Assembly: GCF_000829455.1 (NCBI RefSeq)
Contig: NZ_JXAK01000056.1
Coordinates: 1-45,851 of the forward strand
DNA length: 45,851 nucleotides
Source of the DNA: Gordoniibacillus kamchatkensis
GTDB taxonomy: Bacteria > Bacillota > Bacilli > Paenibacillales > NBRC-103111
Direction of reading: 5' to 3'
The translations under genes and the position numbers were made by a program. Below the pieces are notes generated by a model. That model ran no database searches. It was given only the letters and a program-made list of their open reading frames with translations, and was not told the origin of the DNA. How positions within the stretch are numbered: position 1 is the first letter of the stretch; every line of letters begins with the position of its first letter. This document shows, piece by piece, positions 26,251 to 36,194 of the stretch.

Positions 26251-28508
26251 TTACCTCCCGTGCCCGTTCTTATGAATATGCAGCACGATGTCCGCATCCG
26301 CTAGGGCGTTGGCCGCACCTGCGCCCGCGCTCGTCTCCGGGAGCCGAAGCTCGATCCACAGCCCGGATTCCCACGCGGAATGATTCCATTCCCATGATAA
26401 CCCCGCGGTCCCAGCCTCAGGCCAGCCCGAGACGGCGGCAACGGTGCAGCTCGCTTCGTCTTCCTCCGGCAGCCGGATTTTCAGCGCGATGTTCCCGGGC
26501 ACGACTCCCCGCTCGCGGCTGAAGCTAACGCGTACCGTATAGGCTCCGTCCCCGCCTTGTCCGCCGTCCGACTGCGTAATGTCGACGCCGCCTTGATTGC
26601 AGGCTCCCTCGCCCGGCGCCAGCATAAACTCCCAGCGCTCCGTGCCCAATGCTTCCAGCCAGCGGCTCGGGTCGTCGTAACGGCCGATCGTTTGCGCGCC
26701 TTCCGGCAGCAGCGGAATGACCGCGCCCGACCGCAGCCATACCGGTGTCTGCAAGAGCGGCGCCCTGACTCTGCCGTTCCAAGGGCCTTCCGTCCGCTGC
26801 CCGGTCCACAGGTGAACCCATCCGCCGGCAGGCAAATACACTTCGCGATCGGAGCCTTCGTAAAAGATCGGCGCCACCAGCATATCCCTTCCGAACATAT
26901 ATTGGACGGAAACGCAAGGCAGATTGTGAACGTTCGGATCGTCGTTATAATGAAGCATCATCGCGCGCATCATCGGCAATCCCCGTTCCGCCGCCTCGAT
27001 TGCAAGCGGATACATATAAGGGAGCAGCGTGTGTGCAGCGACGTGTACATCACGTAATTGCCGAAAGCTTCGCTGTCCATATCCCACGGATCGCGCTCGC
27101 CCAGTCCGTGCAGCTCCATACACGGAGTGAAAGCCGCATATTGCGTCCAGCGAATGAAGCATTCGCGGTCCGGCTTGCCGAAATAGCCGCCGATATCGCT
27201 TCCCCAGAAAGGAAATCCGCAAACGCCGATGTTCTGCCCCGCATAAATCGTCGCGAGCATCCCGCTTCTCGGCGCAAAGTCGGCCGTCTGGTCGCCCGCC
27301 CAAATGCCGGTGAAAGCTTGCGATCCGGCCCAGGCAGAGCGTCCGAGCAAAATGCCGTTGTACTTGTTCACAACCTCGTGCGTTACGCGATTGTATAGAA
27401 CCGGGTAATAGTTGTGCATCGTGCGTCCGGTGCTGCCGTCGGCAAATACCGCGTCAGCCGGCACCTGCTCGCCGAAATCGGTTTTGATGCCGCGCACGCC
27501 GAGCTGCATCAGCCTCTCCACCTGCTCCTGCCACCAGCGGACGGCGCCGGGATGGGTAAAATCGATCATCGAGCCGAGCAAATTCGGGCTGTTGCCGAGC
27601 CGGTGAACGTACGTTTGGCCATCCGGCGTTTTCGGGAAATAGCCTTTGGCGTCGAGCTCCTTGTAAATGTTGGTCCAATGGGCGACCCACGGGGAGATCC
27701 AGATTACGACCTGGTATTCGAGCCGCTGCGCCTCTTCCATCACCGAGGCAAAGTCCGGAAACTTCTCCGCATGAAACCGGAAGTCGTTCAACTCCTGCTC
27801 CCATGCGGCGTCGATCAGCTTGACGGTGCACGGGATGGCGAGTTCCCGTTGCCGCTGTAAATCGAGCATAACCGTCTGCTGGTTTTCCGTCCGCCAGTCG
27901 CGCGATTTCCACGCCCCGAAAAACCACGGCGGAGGCAGCGTCGGCTTGCCGACTACGGCCGTATAGCGGTCGATAATTCCCGCGATATCCGCCGACTCGA
28001 ACCGGTACAGGTTCAGTTCTCCGCTGCTTACTTTCAGCTGCACGCGATTGCCGATATCCGGCGTCGCCATTCTGGCGTAAATCAGCTCGCAATGCTCCAA
28101 ATAAACACCGTAACCCGCAGATGAGATGTAAAAGGGAATCGGCTTATAGCTCAAGTCGCGGACGCAGCCGTTCTCAACCCATAGGCGAAGCTCCTTGCCG
28201 CGCTGATCCAATTCCCCGTACGTTTCGCCGAACCCGTAGAAATGTTCGCCTGCGCCGACAGGATAGTCGCACATTACCCACTCCACCGTGTCCGCAGTTG
28301 CAATGCGCCATTGCAGATTCGTCGTACCGGGCGCCAGTTCGCTGACGGTGAGGACAATGCGGTCCTCCGCAGCGGAGGAAGCATAAGTAATCTGCTCCGT
28401 GCGCCCATCTTTGCGAATCTTGCTCTCCGCTTCCAGCGCTTGATGCCAAACAAGCTCGCCCTGAACCGATTTGGCGTAACGAAAAGCCGCCACAGACGCA
28501 AAAGTCAA
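26251..28508 (-). pseudogene. Glycoside hydrolase family 31 (alpha-glucosidase/alpha-xylosidase type), frameshifted
   Basis: Retaining alpha-glycosidase. The start is TTG at 28508, with GGGGAGGGG upstream. N-terminal beta domain; TIM barrel from about residue 195 with the nucleophile D344 in GIKTDFGEQVPAD, acid/base D406 in GIWAGDQTADF, and FPFWGSDIGGYFGKP. The frame breaks near 27027, where one base is missing (SLHTRCSL should read SLHTRLLPYMYPL). The downstream frame supplies GLPMMRAMMLHYNDD, FGRDMLVAPIFYEGSD and the C-terminal beta domains. The repaired length is 752 residues. The KTDFGE(x)(I/V)P and THN-like MHNYYP segments recall alpha-xylosidase YicI. The RxxW sulfonate-binding motif of sulfoquinovosidase YihQ is absent. 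No signal peptide, so it acts on imported oligosaccharides. Confidence 0.9.
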
Positions 28509-28533
28509 TTTCGTCCCCTCCCCTCGGCCCATG

Positions 28534-29864
28534 CTACAACCGGACGCACTCGATTTTCAAAATTTTGCAAAGCTGCTCGAGCTCTGCCGCCACATCGCCG
28601 TAAATCATCGCCAAATGGTGCTCCCAGCCGTCGTAAATGAGCTTGTCCATTAACGTTTTCGCGCTTGCGTCGCATTTCACCTGAGCTACGGTGCCGCGCA
28701 CGATCGGACCGATCTTCAGCGCTTCGCCGGTCGTCACCAGCATGCGGTATTCCCCGTCGATATAGCCGAGCCGAGCCATCGTCACTACGCCGGATTTTAA
28801 CGGAAACTCGACGTTCAATCCGCCGATGCCGAATTCTTCGCCGAGAATTACTTTTTCCCCGGGGGCAGCCAGGGAGAACGGCGCCGCTCCGCAGTGCCAC
28901 AGCGTCACTTCGTTGCTTCCGTAATCCGCATGCACAATGTCGGCCAGGAACGGCGGGGAACCGGCGAATTCGCGCATGATCGACGACGTGATCGTGCCCA
29001 GAACATCGCCTTCGCAGCCGGTCACGATACCGTCGTCCGTCAGCTTCGACACCGAGCAGCAGGCGGCCTGGCCGTAGCTTTCGATGAACTCCGGCCAGCA
29101 TCTTACGGATAAAGAAGAAACTTTTTTCTCTTCGGCTTCTTTCGCTAAGGAGCGTACGTTTTGGCAAACTTGTCGATCTTCTCTGTCGGAAGCTCGCCTG
29201 CGTTGTGAAACTGCCGGCCGATTTGCTGCATCAGCGTTTCGCGGTGCGATTTGGATACCGTTTCGGCGCCTTGGAACACTTCGTTTAACCCGATATAAAC
29301 GACCTCGGGGCCGATTTTTTCTTTCAGCGACAAGGCGTCGACAGCCATCGCGTCGAATCCGGGAGTATGCGAGCCGACGAGGCCTACGCGCATTTTTTTC
29401 AAATCCCGCGCCACCTCGAACGCCTTCAGATAACGGGATAATTCGGTTGTATCCCCTTCCGGGCTCAGATGCACATAATCGAACGGACGATGGCTGCGCT
29501 TCAGCAAGCTGGCCATCAAATGTACGCCGCACAAGGAGTTGAACTGCAGAGCTCCCCCGTCAAACGGCGGCTCGGGCAACGCCCACAGGAGGACGGGCAC
29601 AGGCAAATCTTTAACAAGCAGCGGCAGCAACTCGCCCGAAGGGAACGTGCCGATTTGCATGATCAAGAGGTCGATACGGCTCGATTTCATCCGTTCGTTG
29701 GCGGCAATCGCATCTTGCTTCAGCATGATCATCGGATCGAAGGGGACAACGTTCCCTATGTCAGCAAGCACTTTCTTGCTTACTTCAAACAACCGGCCGG
29801 CTTCGTCCGGGTTGAACCCGAATTGCGCGCGCAAGGAAACAAAACCTAGTTGCAGCACGGACAT
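28534..29864 (-). pseudogene. L-fucose/L-arabinose isomerase-like sugar isomerase, frameshifted
   Basis: Aldose-ketose isomerase fold. From the ATG at 29864 (GGGAG upstream) the first frame covers the N-terminal domains (LLIMQIGTFPSGELLPLL, PFDGGALQFNSLCGVHL, KKMRVGLVGSHTPGFDAM). It stops at 29146 because one base is missing near 29156 (ACGTACG for ACGGTACG). The next frame continues VRSLAKEAEEKKVSSL, CWPEFIESYGQAACC, VTGCEGDVLGTITSSIM and DIVHADYGSNEVTLWHCG, as in the FucI/AraA C-terminal domain. The repaired length is 443 residues. It should isomerise the imported or released aldose to a ketose for the PfkB kinase. The substrate is unknown. Confidence 0.87.
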
Positions 29865-29874
29865 CTCTCTCCCT

Positions 29875-30984
29875 TTATAAAATTGTATATATGGCAGGTC
29901 TGTTCCACGTTTTTCCGTCAATGTCGAAAGCGAGCTGCGGCCAGCGCGCATCTTCGCCGAGCACGACGGGGCCATTATCGCCAACCAAGACCGTATCTTC
30001 GGATTTCGTTCCGGCAACGGTCGGATTCCAGCCCCAGGCCGTGCCGATGTTTACTTGCCCAACCGTGTCCGGTCCGACCGAGAACTCCCGCGTGCGGTAT
30101 CCGGTTTTGCCGCCTATCGTATGTTTCCGCCATTCCTCCGGCCAACCCAGTTGCCGGTATGCCGTTAGCCCGAGCTCGAACAGCTGCTTCAGTTCGGCGC
30201 CCGGAACCGTATGCGCGATCAATTGAGCGGCAATGAAGGAGGCGTCATGGTGCCTCTGAACGAGCTCCGGATCGGGCCGGCCCAGATGAACGGACCTGGT
30301 TTGCGACACGACGAGGCCGCCCCGGGCTGCGCAGACGGAAATGACGGCGTACCGGTCCAGCTTTTTTCCCGTCGCCAACGGGTGCATATAAAGCGCCGCC
30401 CGCTCGTCCGCCGCTACCATCAGCACGTTGGGATTGATGCCGCGGGCGCGGAACAAGCCGGATAGCACGCCGTCGATCTCCAGCTCCGTCATGCCTTGGC
30501 GAATATGAGCCAGCAGCTCGTAAAACGCATCCGAAACGTCGCTTGCCAGCTTGGCGTACCGGTCCGTTTCCGGCGGCGTAAGCGGATAAAACAAGCTGCG
30601 CAATGGCTCCGCTATCGGAATCACGTTCGGAAACGCCATATCCCCGGCGACAATGTTGTCCGCGTACAGATCTTTCGCTTCGTTGTCGGCCCAGCCCCAC
30701 CAAGGGTACGAACGGATCTCGCAATCGAGCCTGGCTCTGAGCTCCTCCGTCCACACGCGGTCCTTCTCATTGTCCGCCATGACGCAAACGACTTTGTCCC
30801 GGGTTACAAATAAAGCGGCGCCTGTCCAATCCGAAGTAATGTCAATATGGTTGCGGCCGCCGCCGGTTAGCCAGGCGAACAAGTTCGGCGTCTGGATGCG
30901 GATCACGTCATACTGCTCGGCTGCCATGAAGGATCGCAGCCTCTTTAGCTTCTCTTCTACTTCTTGCGACTGTCGTATCGTCAT
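29875..30984 (-). CDS. M24 (pita-bread fold) peptidase homologue lacking metal ligands
   Basis: 369 residues with an N-terminal creatinase-type domain (IRIQTPNLFAWLTGGGRNHIDI, AALFVTRDKVVCVMADNE) and a C-terminal pita-bread domain. Of the five metal ligands of active M24 peptidases, the two aspartates (expected in the IDxGxxxxGYxSDxTRT region; here ISVCAARGGLVVSQTRSVHL) and the HxxGHG histidine (here IGGKTGYRTREF) are replaced. Only the final glutamate (GTKSEDTVLV) is kept. It is thus probably not a metallopeptidase; creatinase is a known metal-free relative. It begins five bases after the ROK repressor stop and precedes the isomerase gene by ten bases, so a role in the sugar pathway is implied but undefined. 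Confidence 0.75.
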   Translation of the reverse strand: MTIRQSQEVEEKLKRLRSFMAAEQYDVIRIQTPNLFAWLTGGGRNHIDITSDWTGAALFVTRDKVVCVMADNEKDRVWTEELRARLDCEIRSYPWWGWADNEAKDLYADNIVAGDMAFPNVIPIAEPLRSLFYPLTPPETDRYAKLASDVSDAFYELLAHIRQGMTELEIDGVLSGLFRARGINPNVLMVAADERAALYMHPLATGKKLDRYAVISVCAARGGLVVSQTRSVHLGRPDPELVQRHHDASFIAAQLIAHTVPGAELKQLFELGLTAYRQLGWPEEWRKHTIGGKTGYRTREFSVGPDTVGQVNIGTAWGWNPTVAGTKSEDTVLVGDNGPVVLGEDARWPQLAFDIDGKTWNRPAIYTIL

Positions 30985-30989
30985 GCCGG

Positions 30990-32201
30990 CTACATCCTCT
31001 CTTGTACGTTCAATGCCAGTTCGCCTTTAAAGAACAGCTGAATAATGAGCGATGCCGCCCCCAATACAACGCTGCGCTCGCCGATCTGCGAAGTCAGCAT
31101 CTGGACGCCTTCGCTCATGCCTTCCAAGCTCCGGTTTAAAGCGACCCGCCGCGTTTCCTCCATGATGTGCGCGCTTAGCGCGCTAGGCCAGCCGCCAAGA
31201 ACGACAACATCGGGGTTGAACAAATTGATCATATTGGCAATGCCGACTCCCAAATAGGTGGCCATTTCCGTTAAAACCGGCCGCAGATCTACCTTCTGCT
31301 CCTTGATCAGCAATGCGACTTCTTCGATGGTTTGCACTTTAGGCAAATCCTGGTCGGCCAGCGCCCGGTTGACCTTATCGATTAAAACCTTCTCGGAGGC
31401 CATTGCTTCCAGACAGCCGGAGTTCCCGCACCTGCATTTGGGCCCGTGCAGATCGATCGTCATATGGCCGAATTCCATTCCGGTGTAGCGGGACCCGCGG
31501 AACAGCGTGCCGTTGTTGATGATGCCCGCTCCGATTCCGGGTCCGAAGTACAAATACACCAAATTGTTGGTACCCTGGGAAACGTCGCTGCCCATATACT
31601 TCTCGGCAAGCGTCATCACTTCCACCGTATTGTCCACCACGACCGGTACGCCAAAATACTCGCTGATCGGCTGTTGAATGGACAAATTGCGCCAGCCCAT
31701 CGGAGGCGAGAAACGAACCTTCTGCGTTTGATGGTCGATAAGTCCCGGGACGGACAGACCGATGCCGGCAAGCCGGCGCCTGGACGTTTTGCTTTTGCGC
31801 AGCATCGATTCCGCAAGATCGATGATGCTCTCGATCACTTCATCCGCCGTCATCCGCATGTTCAGCGGCAAATCGCCTTCATACGCGATGTCGCCGTCCA
31901 AATTGCAAATGATGCCGTAAATGCTTTGCGGACGAATGTCCAGTCCCATCACCATGCGCCCCTCCGGACGAAAGGTGAGCAAAATCGGCTTTCGGCCGCC
32001 GATCGATTCGCCGACGCCGCTCTCGCTGACGAGCCCTTCGTTGATCAGGCTTTGCACAATCCGAGACACGGAAGGGCCGGTCAGCTTCGTTTTCTTCACC
32101 AGATCGGCTCTGGACATTTGTTTATGCGTCTTGATAAAGTTTAAAATCGTGGCGCGATTCACTTTGCTCAGGTCGCTGTGCTGTAACGTTATTTTTTTCA
32201 T
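30990..32201 (-). CDS. ROK family transcriptional repressor
   Basis: 403 residues. An N-terminal winged helix-turn-helix (NRATILNFIKTHKQMSRADLVKKTKLTGPSVSRIVQSLINEGLV) is fused to a ROK sugar-kinase-like domain with the phosphate-binding LYFGPGIGAGIINNG and the zinc motif CRCGNSGCLEAMAS. NagC/XylR-type ROK repressors bind DNA and release it on sugar binding. AAGGAT precedes the ATG. As the only regulator in the operon it is the best candidate to control it. Two inverted copies of an 18-bp motif in the operon leader (37086-37182) are proposed as its site. Confidence 0.92.
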   Translation of the reverse strand: MKKITLQHSDLSKVNRATILNFIKTHKQMSRADLVKKTKLTGPSVSRIVQSLINEGLVSESGVGESIGGRKPILLTFRPEGRMVMGLDIRPQSIYGIICNLDGDIAYEGDLPLNMRMTADEVIESIIDLAESMLRKSKTSRRRLAGIGLSVPGLIDHQTQKVRFSPPMGWRNLSIQQPISEYFGVPVVVDNTVEVMTLAEKYMGSDVSQGTNNLVYLYFGPGIGAGIINNGTLFRGSRYTGMEFGHMTIDLHGPKCRCGNSGCLEAMASEKVLIDKVNRALADQDLPKVQTIEEVALLIKEQKVDLRPVLTEMATYLGVGIANMINLFNPDVVVLGGWPSALSAHIMEETRRVALNRSLEGMSEGVQMLTSQIGERSVVLGAASLIIQLFFKGELALNVQERM

Positions 32202-32219
32202 ATCCCATTATCCTTTTTG

Positions 32220-33131
32220 TCAAAATAGAAGAGTTTGGCCGTAATGGTCCCGCAAAAACAGCTTGACCTCCTCTATGTTCGGAATGCCTGCCCTTCCGCC
32301 GACGCTGCGGCACTTCATCGCGCTGACCGCGCTGGCAAACACGCAGCTGTCGTGAGCGCTCCAGCCTTTCAGGAAACCGACCGCGAAAGCTCCGTGAAAC
32401 ACGTCTCCCGCTCCCGTTGTATCGACTACATCGACCGCAAAAGCCGGCACATGCTGCAGTCCGTTATCGTCAAGCAGCATGCAGCCTTTTTCTCCCTGCG
32501 TAACGACGACGACCGGCGATCCCGCTTGACGAATCCGGTCCATCTTTTGCATCAAATCGTGCCCCGGCATCCAAGCGTCGAAATAATGCTCCGAGCCGAT
32601 AAACAAAGTGACGTCCTGGGCCATCCGTGCAAATGCCGGGTCATAGTAATCCGCGTCCAGCATAATCGGGATTCGCTTCGCCTTGGCCCAGCCGATGGCC
32701 GCCCGCTCAGCATTGCCCGATGCACTGATTTGCAGCAGCCTGGCATCCAGCATTCGATCCGATTCGAATATCGACGCGACCGGCGCTTCGCTCTCGCTGT
32801 ACAAAATCGTTCTGCTTCTTGTCGCATCGTCGACAAGCACGACGGACACCGCCGAATGCTCCGCCTCCGTCAAATACTGCAGCGAAACGCCTTCCCGCTC
32901 CAATTCGCGGCGAATCGTCTCTCCGAACATGTCGTTCGCCACGCCGGCAACGAGCGTCGTGGACAGCCCGAGCCGCGAAGCCGCCACGAGTGCGGTCGGA
33001 ACTTTGCCGCCCCCGGACAGTTTGTAGCCGGCGATCGGGGCGGACTGATTCCGCTCGGGAATCTCGGCAACTTGCACGACAATATCGAGATAAGGGACGC
33101 CAACCCCGACAATATCATAGGAATGTTTCAC
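32220..33131 (-). CDS. PfkB family carbohydrate kinase
   Basis: 303 residues. PfkB/ribokinase fold with the N-terminal YDIVGVGVPYLDIVV, the GGGKVPTALVAASRLG substrate-binding glycine region and the C-terminal signature DTTGAGDVFHGAFAVGFL, whose aspartate is the catalytic base. The GTG at 33131 with AGGTGA upstream is preferred. A GTG at 33140, directly after the permease stop, is also in frame. Context with an isomerase and a ketose-bisphosphate aldolase suggests phosphorylation of a ketose or ketose phosphate. Confidence 0.9.
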   Translation of the reverse strand: MKHSYDIVGVGVPYLDIVVQVAEIPERNQSAPIAGYKLSGGGKVPTALVAASRLGLSTTLVAGVANDMFGETIRRELEREGVSLQYLTEAEHSAVSVVLVDDATRSRTILYSESEAPVASIFESDRMLDARLLQISASGNAERAAIGWAKAKRIPIMLDADYYDPAFARMAQDVTLFIGSEHYFDAWMPGHDLMQKMDRIRQAGSPVVVVTQGEKGCMLLDDNGLQHVPAFAVDVVDTTGAGDVFHGAFAVGFLKGWSAHDSCVFASAVSAMKCRSVGGRAGIPNIEEVKLFLRDHYGQTLLF

Positions 33132-33140
33132 GCCCGTCAC

Positions 33141-33971
33141 CTACCCTTTGATAGACCCCGAGGTCATGCCGCGGATAAAATATTTTTGCAAAAAGATAAA
33201 CATCAGCACGACGGGAAGGGTCGTCATCACCGATGCCGCCATGAGCACGTTCCACTCCGTCGAATATTGCCCCATAAACGTCCGCAACCCGATCGGCAAG
33301 GTGCGCAGATTGGGCGTATCGATAAACGTGTTGGCGAATACAAACTCGTTCCACGCCAGCACGAAAGCGAAAATAGCCGTCGCTGCGATCCCGGGCGCCG
33401 CCATCGGCACCGTTATGCGAATGTACGCCCCGAGCTTGGTGCTCCCGTCGATCATCGCCGACTCCTCCATATCGACCGGCACGGTGGCAAAATACGTAGT
33501 CAGCATCCATACGCAGAACGGCAGCGTAAAGGCGCAATACGTCAACATTAAAGAAGCGTGGGAATTGAGCAAACCCAATTTGCTCATCAGCAAATAATAA
33601 GGCGACACGAGCAAAATGAGCGGAAACAGCTGCGTCACCAAAATGCCTATTTTAAACCCTTTGCTGCCGCGAAACTTGTACCTGGAAAACCCGATTCCCG
33701 CCATGATGCCGAAAAGCAGCGAAGCGCCGGTAGTGATTACCGCAATGTAGAAACTATTCGCGAAATATTTCAGGAAGTTCAAATCCATCACTTTGCGAAA
33801 CCCGTCCCAAGATACTTTGGCAGGCAAGAAAGTGGGAGGAATCGTCATCGTCTCGCCCGTTCCCTTCAAGGAAGTAAACAGCATCCACAAGAACGGAAAG
33901 TCGATAACAAAAACGATGGCAAGCATGACCAAGTTCATGACAAGCGACTTTCGCACCCGGCGTCTTTGCAT
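33141..33971 (-). CDS. Carbohydrate ABC transporter permease (MalG type)
   Basis: 276 residues with six membrane segments. The EAA loop that contacts the ATPase is MEESAMIDGSTKLGAYIRITVPMAAPG, the CUT1 family form, and the C-terminus ends FLQKYFIRGMTSGSIKG, typical of MalG-like permeases. The start at 33971 with GGAGGAA upstream leaves one base after the previous stop; the frame is open further to 34091 but that part is the partner gene's DNA. No ATPase gene is present in the window, so a shared MsmX-type ATPase is presumably used, as is common in Firmicutes. Confidence 0.93.
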   Translation of the reverse strand: MQRRRVRKSLVMNLVMLAIVFVIDFPFLWMLFTSLKGTGETMTIPPTFLPAKVSWDGFRKVMDLNFLKYFANSFYIAVITTGASLLFGIMAGIGFSRYKFRGSKGFKIGILVTQLFPLILLVSPYYLLMSKLGLLNSHASLMLTYCAFTLPFCVWMLTTYFATVPVDMEESAMIDGSTKLGAYIRITVPMAAPGIAATAIFAFVLAWNEFVFANTFIDTPNLRTLPIGLRTFMGQYSTEWNVLMAASVMTTLPVVLMFIFLQKYFIRGMTSGSIKG

Positions 33972-33972
33972 G

Positions 33973-34860
33973 TTACCGTTCCTCCTGCTTCGATACGTAA
34001 CGCGCGTAGCAAATAATGACAACGAGCAGCATGGCGAACATGACCATGGCGCTGCTCGACCCCATGCCGAGATCGAAGCTTTGGAACGCATTGTGATACA
34101 CGAAGGTCGTCATTGTTTCGCTCGAGTTCAGCGGTCCGCCTTCCGTCATCAGCCATATGTTCTCGAAGCTGTTGAACGTCCAGATAGTAATAAAAACGGT
34201 GCATAGCGCCAATGCAGGCAATATTTGCGGGATTGTGATCCGCATGATTCGTTGCATTTTGTTCGCGCCGTCGACTTCGGCGGCCTCGTACATATCTTTG
34301 GGGACCGCTTGCAAAGCGGCGAGCAGCATCACCATCGGGAAGGGGAACCCTTTCCAAACCTGCTCGACCAGCACGGCATATAGCGACGTGTTGGGATTGC
34401 CCAGCCAAACGACCGGATCGCGGATGAGATGAAGTTTCGTTAAAATGTAATTCAAAATGCCGAAGCTGCCGTCATACATCCATACCCAGGTAAAAGCGGC
34501 TACGACCGAAGGCATCACCCAGGGAATGAGCAGAGCGCCCCGGTAAAAGCCTCTCCCCGCAAATTCCGCATTGAGGAGAAACGCAATTGGCAGCGCGACC
34601 GCCAGCTGCAATACAACGCCGAGCAGCGTCCAGATCAGCGTGTTGGCAATCGCCGTCCGGAAGACGGGATCGGCAAACAAGTGGCTATAGTTGGCCAAGC
34701 CGACCCAGCCGCGCATATCGGGCTGGGTCAGCTTCACATTTTGGAAGCTCATTGTGATATTCATGACAAGCGGATAAACGATGACAAAAGACAAGCCAAG
34801 TATGGATGGCGCTACCAAGATCTTGCCTAAATGGCGATCAATTCTTGGATAATATCTCAT
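33973..34860 (-). CDS. Carbohydrate ABC transporter permease (MalF/UgpA type)
   Basis: 295 residues, six membrane segments beginning LGKILVAPSILGLSFVIVYPLVMNI, with the EAA loop DMYEAAEVDGANKMQRIMRITIPQILP. It forms the membrane channel with the downstream MalG-type subunit. The ATG at 34860 lies inside the end of the binding-protein gene (23-base overlap), without a clear ribosome-binding site, suggesting translational coupling. Confidence 0.93.
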   Translation of the reverse strand: MRYYPRIDRHLGKILVAPSILGLSFVIVYPLVMNITMSFQNVKLTQPDMRGWVGLANYSHLFADPVFRTAIANTLIWTLLGVVLQLAVALPIAFLLNAEFAGRGFYRGALLIPWVMPSVVAAFTWVWMYDGSFGILNYILTKLHLIRDPVVWLGNPNTSLYAVLVEQVWKGFPFPMVMLLAALQAVPKDMYEAAEVDGANKMQRIMRITIPQILPALALCTVFITIWTFNSFENIWLMTEGGPLNSSETMTTFVYHNAFQSFDLGMGSSSAMVMFAMLLVVIICYARYVSKQEER

Positions 34861-36157
34861 TCGCTTGTGTCACTGCCTCGTCCATAGTTTGTTTAACGTC
34901 GGCATCTTTCAGCACGATTTTGAGGAAAGCGGGCTGCAGCACTTTGTAGTCGATGTCGCTCCATGCGGTAAGAGCCGGACGGGCTTTGGCAAAAGCGATG
35001 GACTCCACGAACACTTTCATTTGCGGATCTTTGAAAATCGCCTGCTCCTTATTGTCCTTGCGCGCGGAGATGCGGCTGAAATCGGAAAGAACGCTCATAT
35101 TTTCCTTGTTCGTAATAAATTCGATCCACTTGTAAGCGGCGTCCGGGTATTTGGTATTTTTGCCGATGACCCAGTCCATGCCGCCCAGCACAGTCGCTTG
35201 CTGTTTGCCTGCGGGAGAAGGGAATACGCCCCAGTCGAAATTGAGATTCGCTTTCTTCAAGCTGTCCAGGCTCCAGGCTCCGGATTGGTACATGCCGACG
35301 AGCCCGGCGCCGAACGCCGCGTTCAGCTCGTCCCAGCTTTTCCATGTTAATGCTGCCGGCGGAATCAGCTTCTCCTTGACTATGCCGAACAAATAATTGA
35401 TGCTGGAGATCGCCTCCGGGCTGTTGAACAAAGCTTTCTTGCCGTCTTTGTCGATCAGCTCGCCGCCGGACTGCCACAGGAACGGAAGCCAGTCGAACGA
35501 ACCTCCCCAGCCGCCCATATACGCGAAGCCGAATTTTCCGCCGGTTGTAAGCTTCTTCGCCGCATCGTGCAGCTCGTCCCACGTCTTCGGCGGCTTGTCC
35601 GGGTCGAGGCCCGCCGCTTTAAACGCATTCTTGTTGTAATAAATGGCCATCGGGCTCGCTTCCCACGGCAAACCGTACAGCTTGCCGTTATAAGTAACCG
35701 TCTGCAGAGGCCCTTCGTAAAATTGATCCACTACCGCCTTCGCCTGATCGCCGAGCGGAAGAATCGAGCCCATCGCGGCAAGCTGCGGAACCCACACCAC
35801 GTCGGAAATCATTACATCGGGGCCTTGTCCCCCGGCGGTTTGAGCGACGAATTTGTCGCGGTAACTCGTCGTTCCGTATACTGTGGGCTGGAACGTCACT
35901 TTAATGTTCGGATTGGCTTGCTCGAACTTCTCCTTCGCTTTCACTAACGAAGAGTTGTTGTCCTTGGCCAAATAGTCGTAAACCCAAATCGTCAGCTCCT
36001 GTTTGGCGTTTCCGCCCGTAGAGGCGGCGGGCTTGTTGGCCGGTGCCGCCGTATCCTTGCCGGTGCCTTTGCTGTCGGTACTTTTGCTGTCGGTTCCGCA
36101 TGCGGCAATACTCATCGTCATTGTCGTAATTGCAAGTAAAGCAACGATTTTTCTCAT
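34838..36157 (-). CDS. Sugar ABC transporter substrate-binding lipoprotein
   Basis: 439 residues, CUT1 family solute-binding protein. Lipoprotein signal MRKIVALLAITTMTMSIAAC with cysteine 20, then a Ser/Thr/Lys-rich linker (about 21-52), then the binding domain starting ELTIWVYDYLAKDN. Family segments include GPDVMISDVVWVPQLAAMG, YGLPWEASPMAIYYNKNAF and MYQSGAWSLDSL. GAGGTG precedes the ATG. The first transporter gene after the aldolase, it defines the imported substrate, which is not predictable here. Confidence 0.94.
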   Translation of the reverse strand: MRKIVALLAITTMTMSIAACGTDSKSTDSKGTGKDTAAPANKPAASTGGNAKQELTIWVYDYLAKDNNSSLVKAKEKFEQANPNIKVTFQPTVYGTTSYRDKFVAQTAGGQGPDVMISDVVWVPQLAAMGSILPLGDQAKAVVDQFYEGPLQTVTYNGKLYGLPWEASPMAIYYNKNAFKAAGLDPDKPPKTWDELHDAAKKLTTGGKFGFAYMGGWGGSFDWLPFLWQSGGELIDKDGKKALFNSPEAISSINYLFGIVKEKLIPPAALTWKSWDELNAAFGAGLVGMYQSGAWSLDSLKKANLNFDWGVFPSPAGKQQATVLGGMDWVIGKNTKYPDAAYKWIEFITNKENMSVLSDFSRISARKDNKEQAIFKDPQMKVFVESIAFAKARPALTAWSDIDYKVLQPAFLKIVLKDADVKQTMDEAVTQANEILSKN

Positions 36158-36194
36158 TCTAACACCTCGATTTTGTGTTTTGATGGAATCTTCG

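Noticed and set aside
32235-33551. 438-codon plus-strand frame over the PfkB and permease genes
   Set aside because: Antisense to two genes with clear motifs; no ribosome-binding site or recognisable domain.
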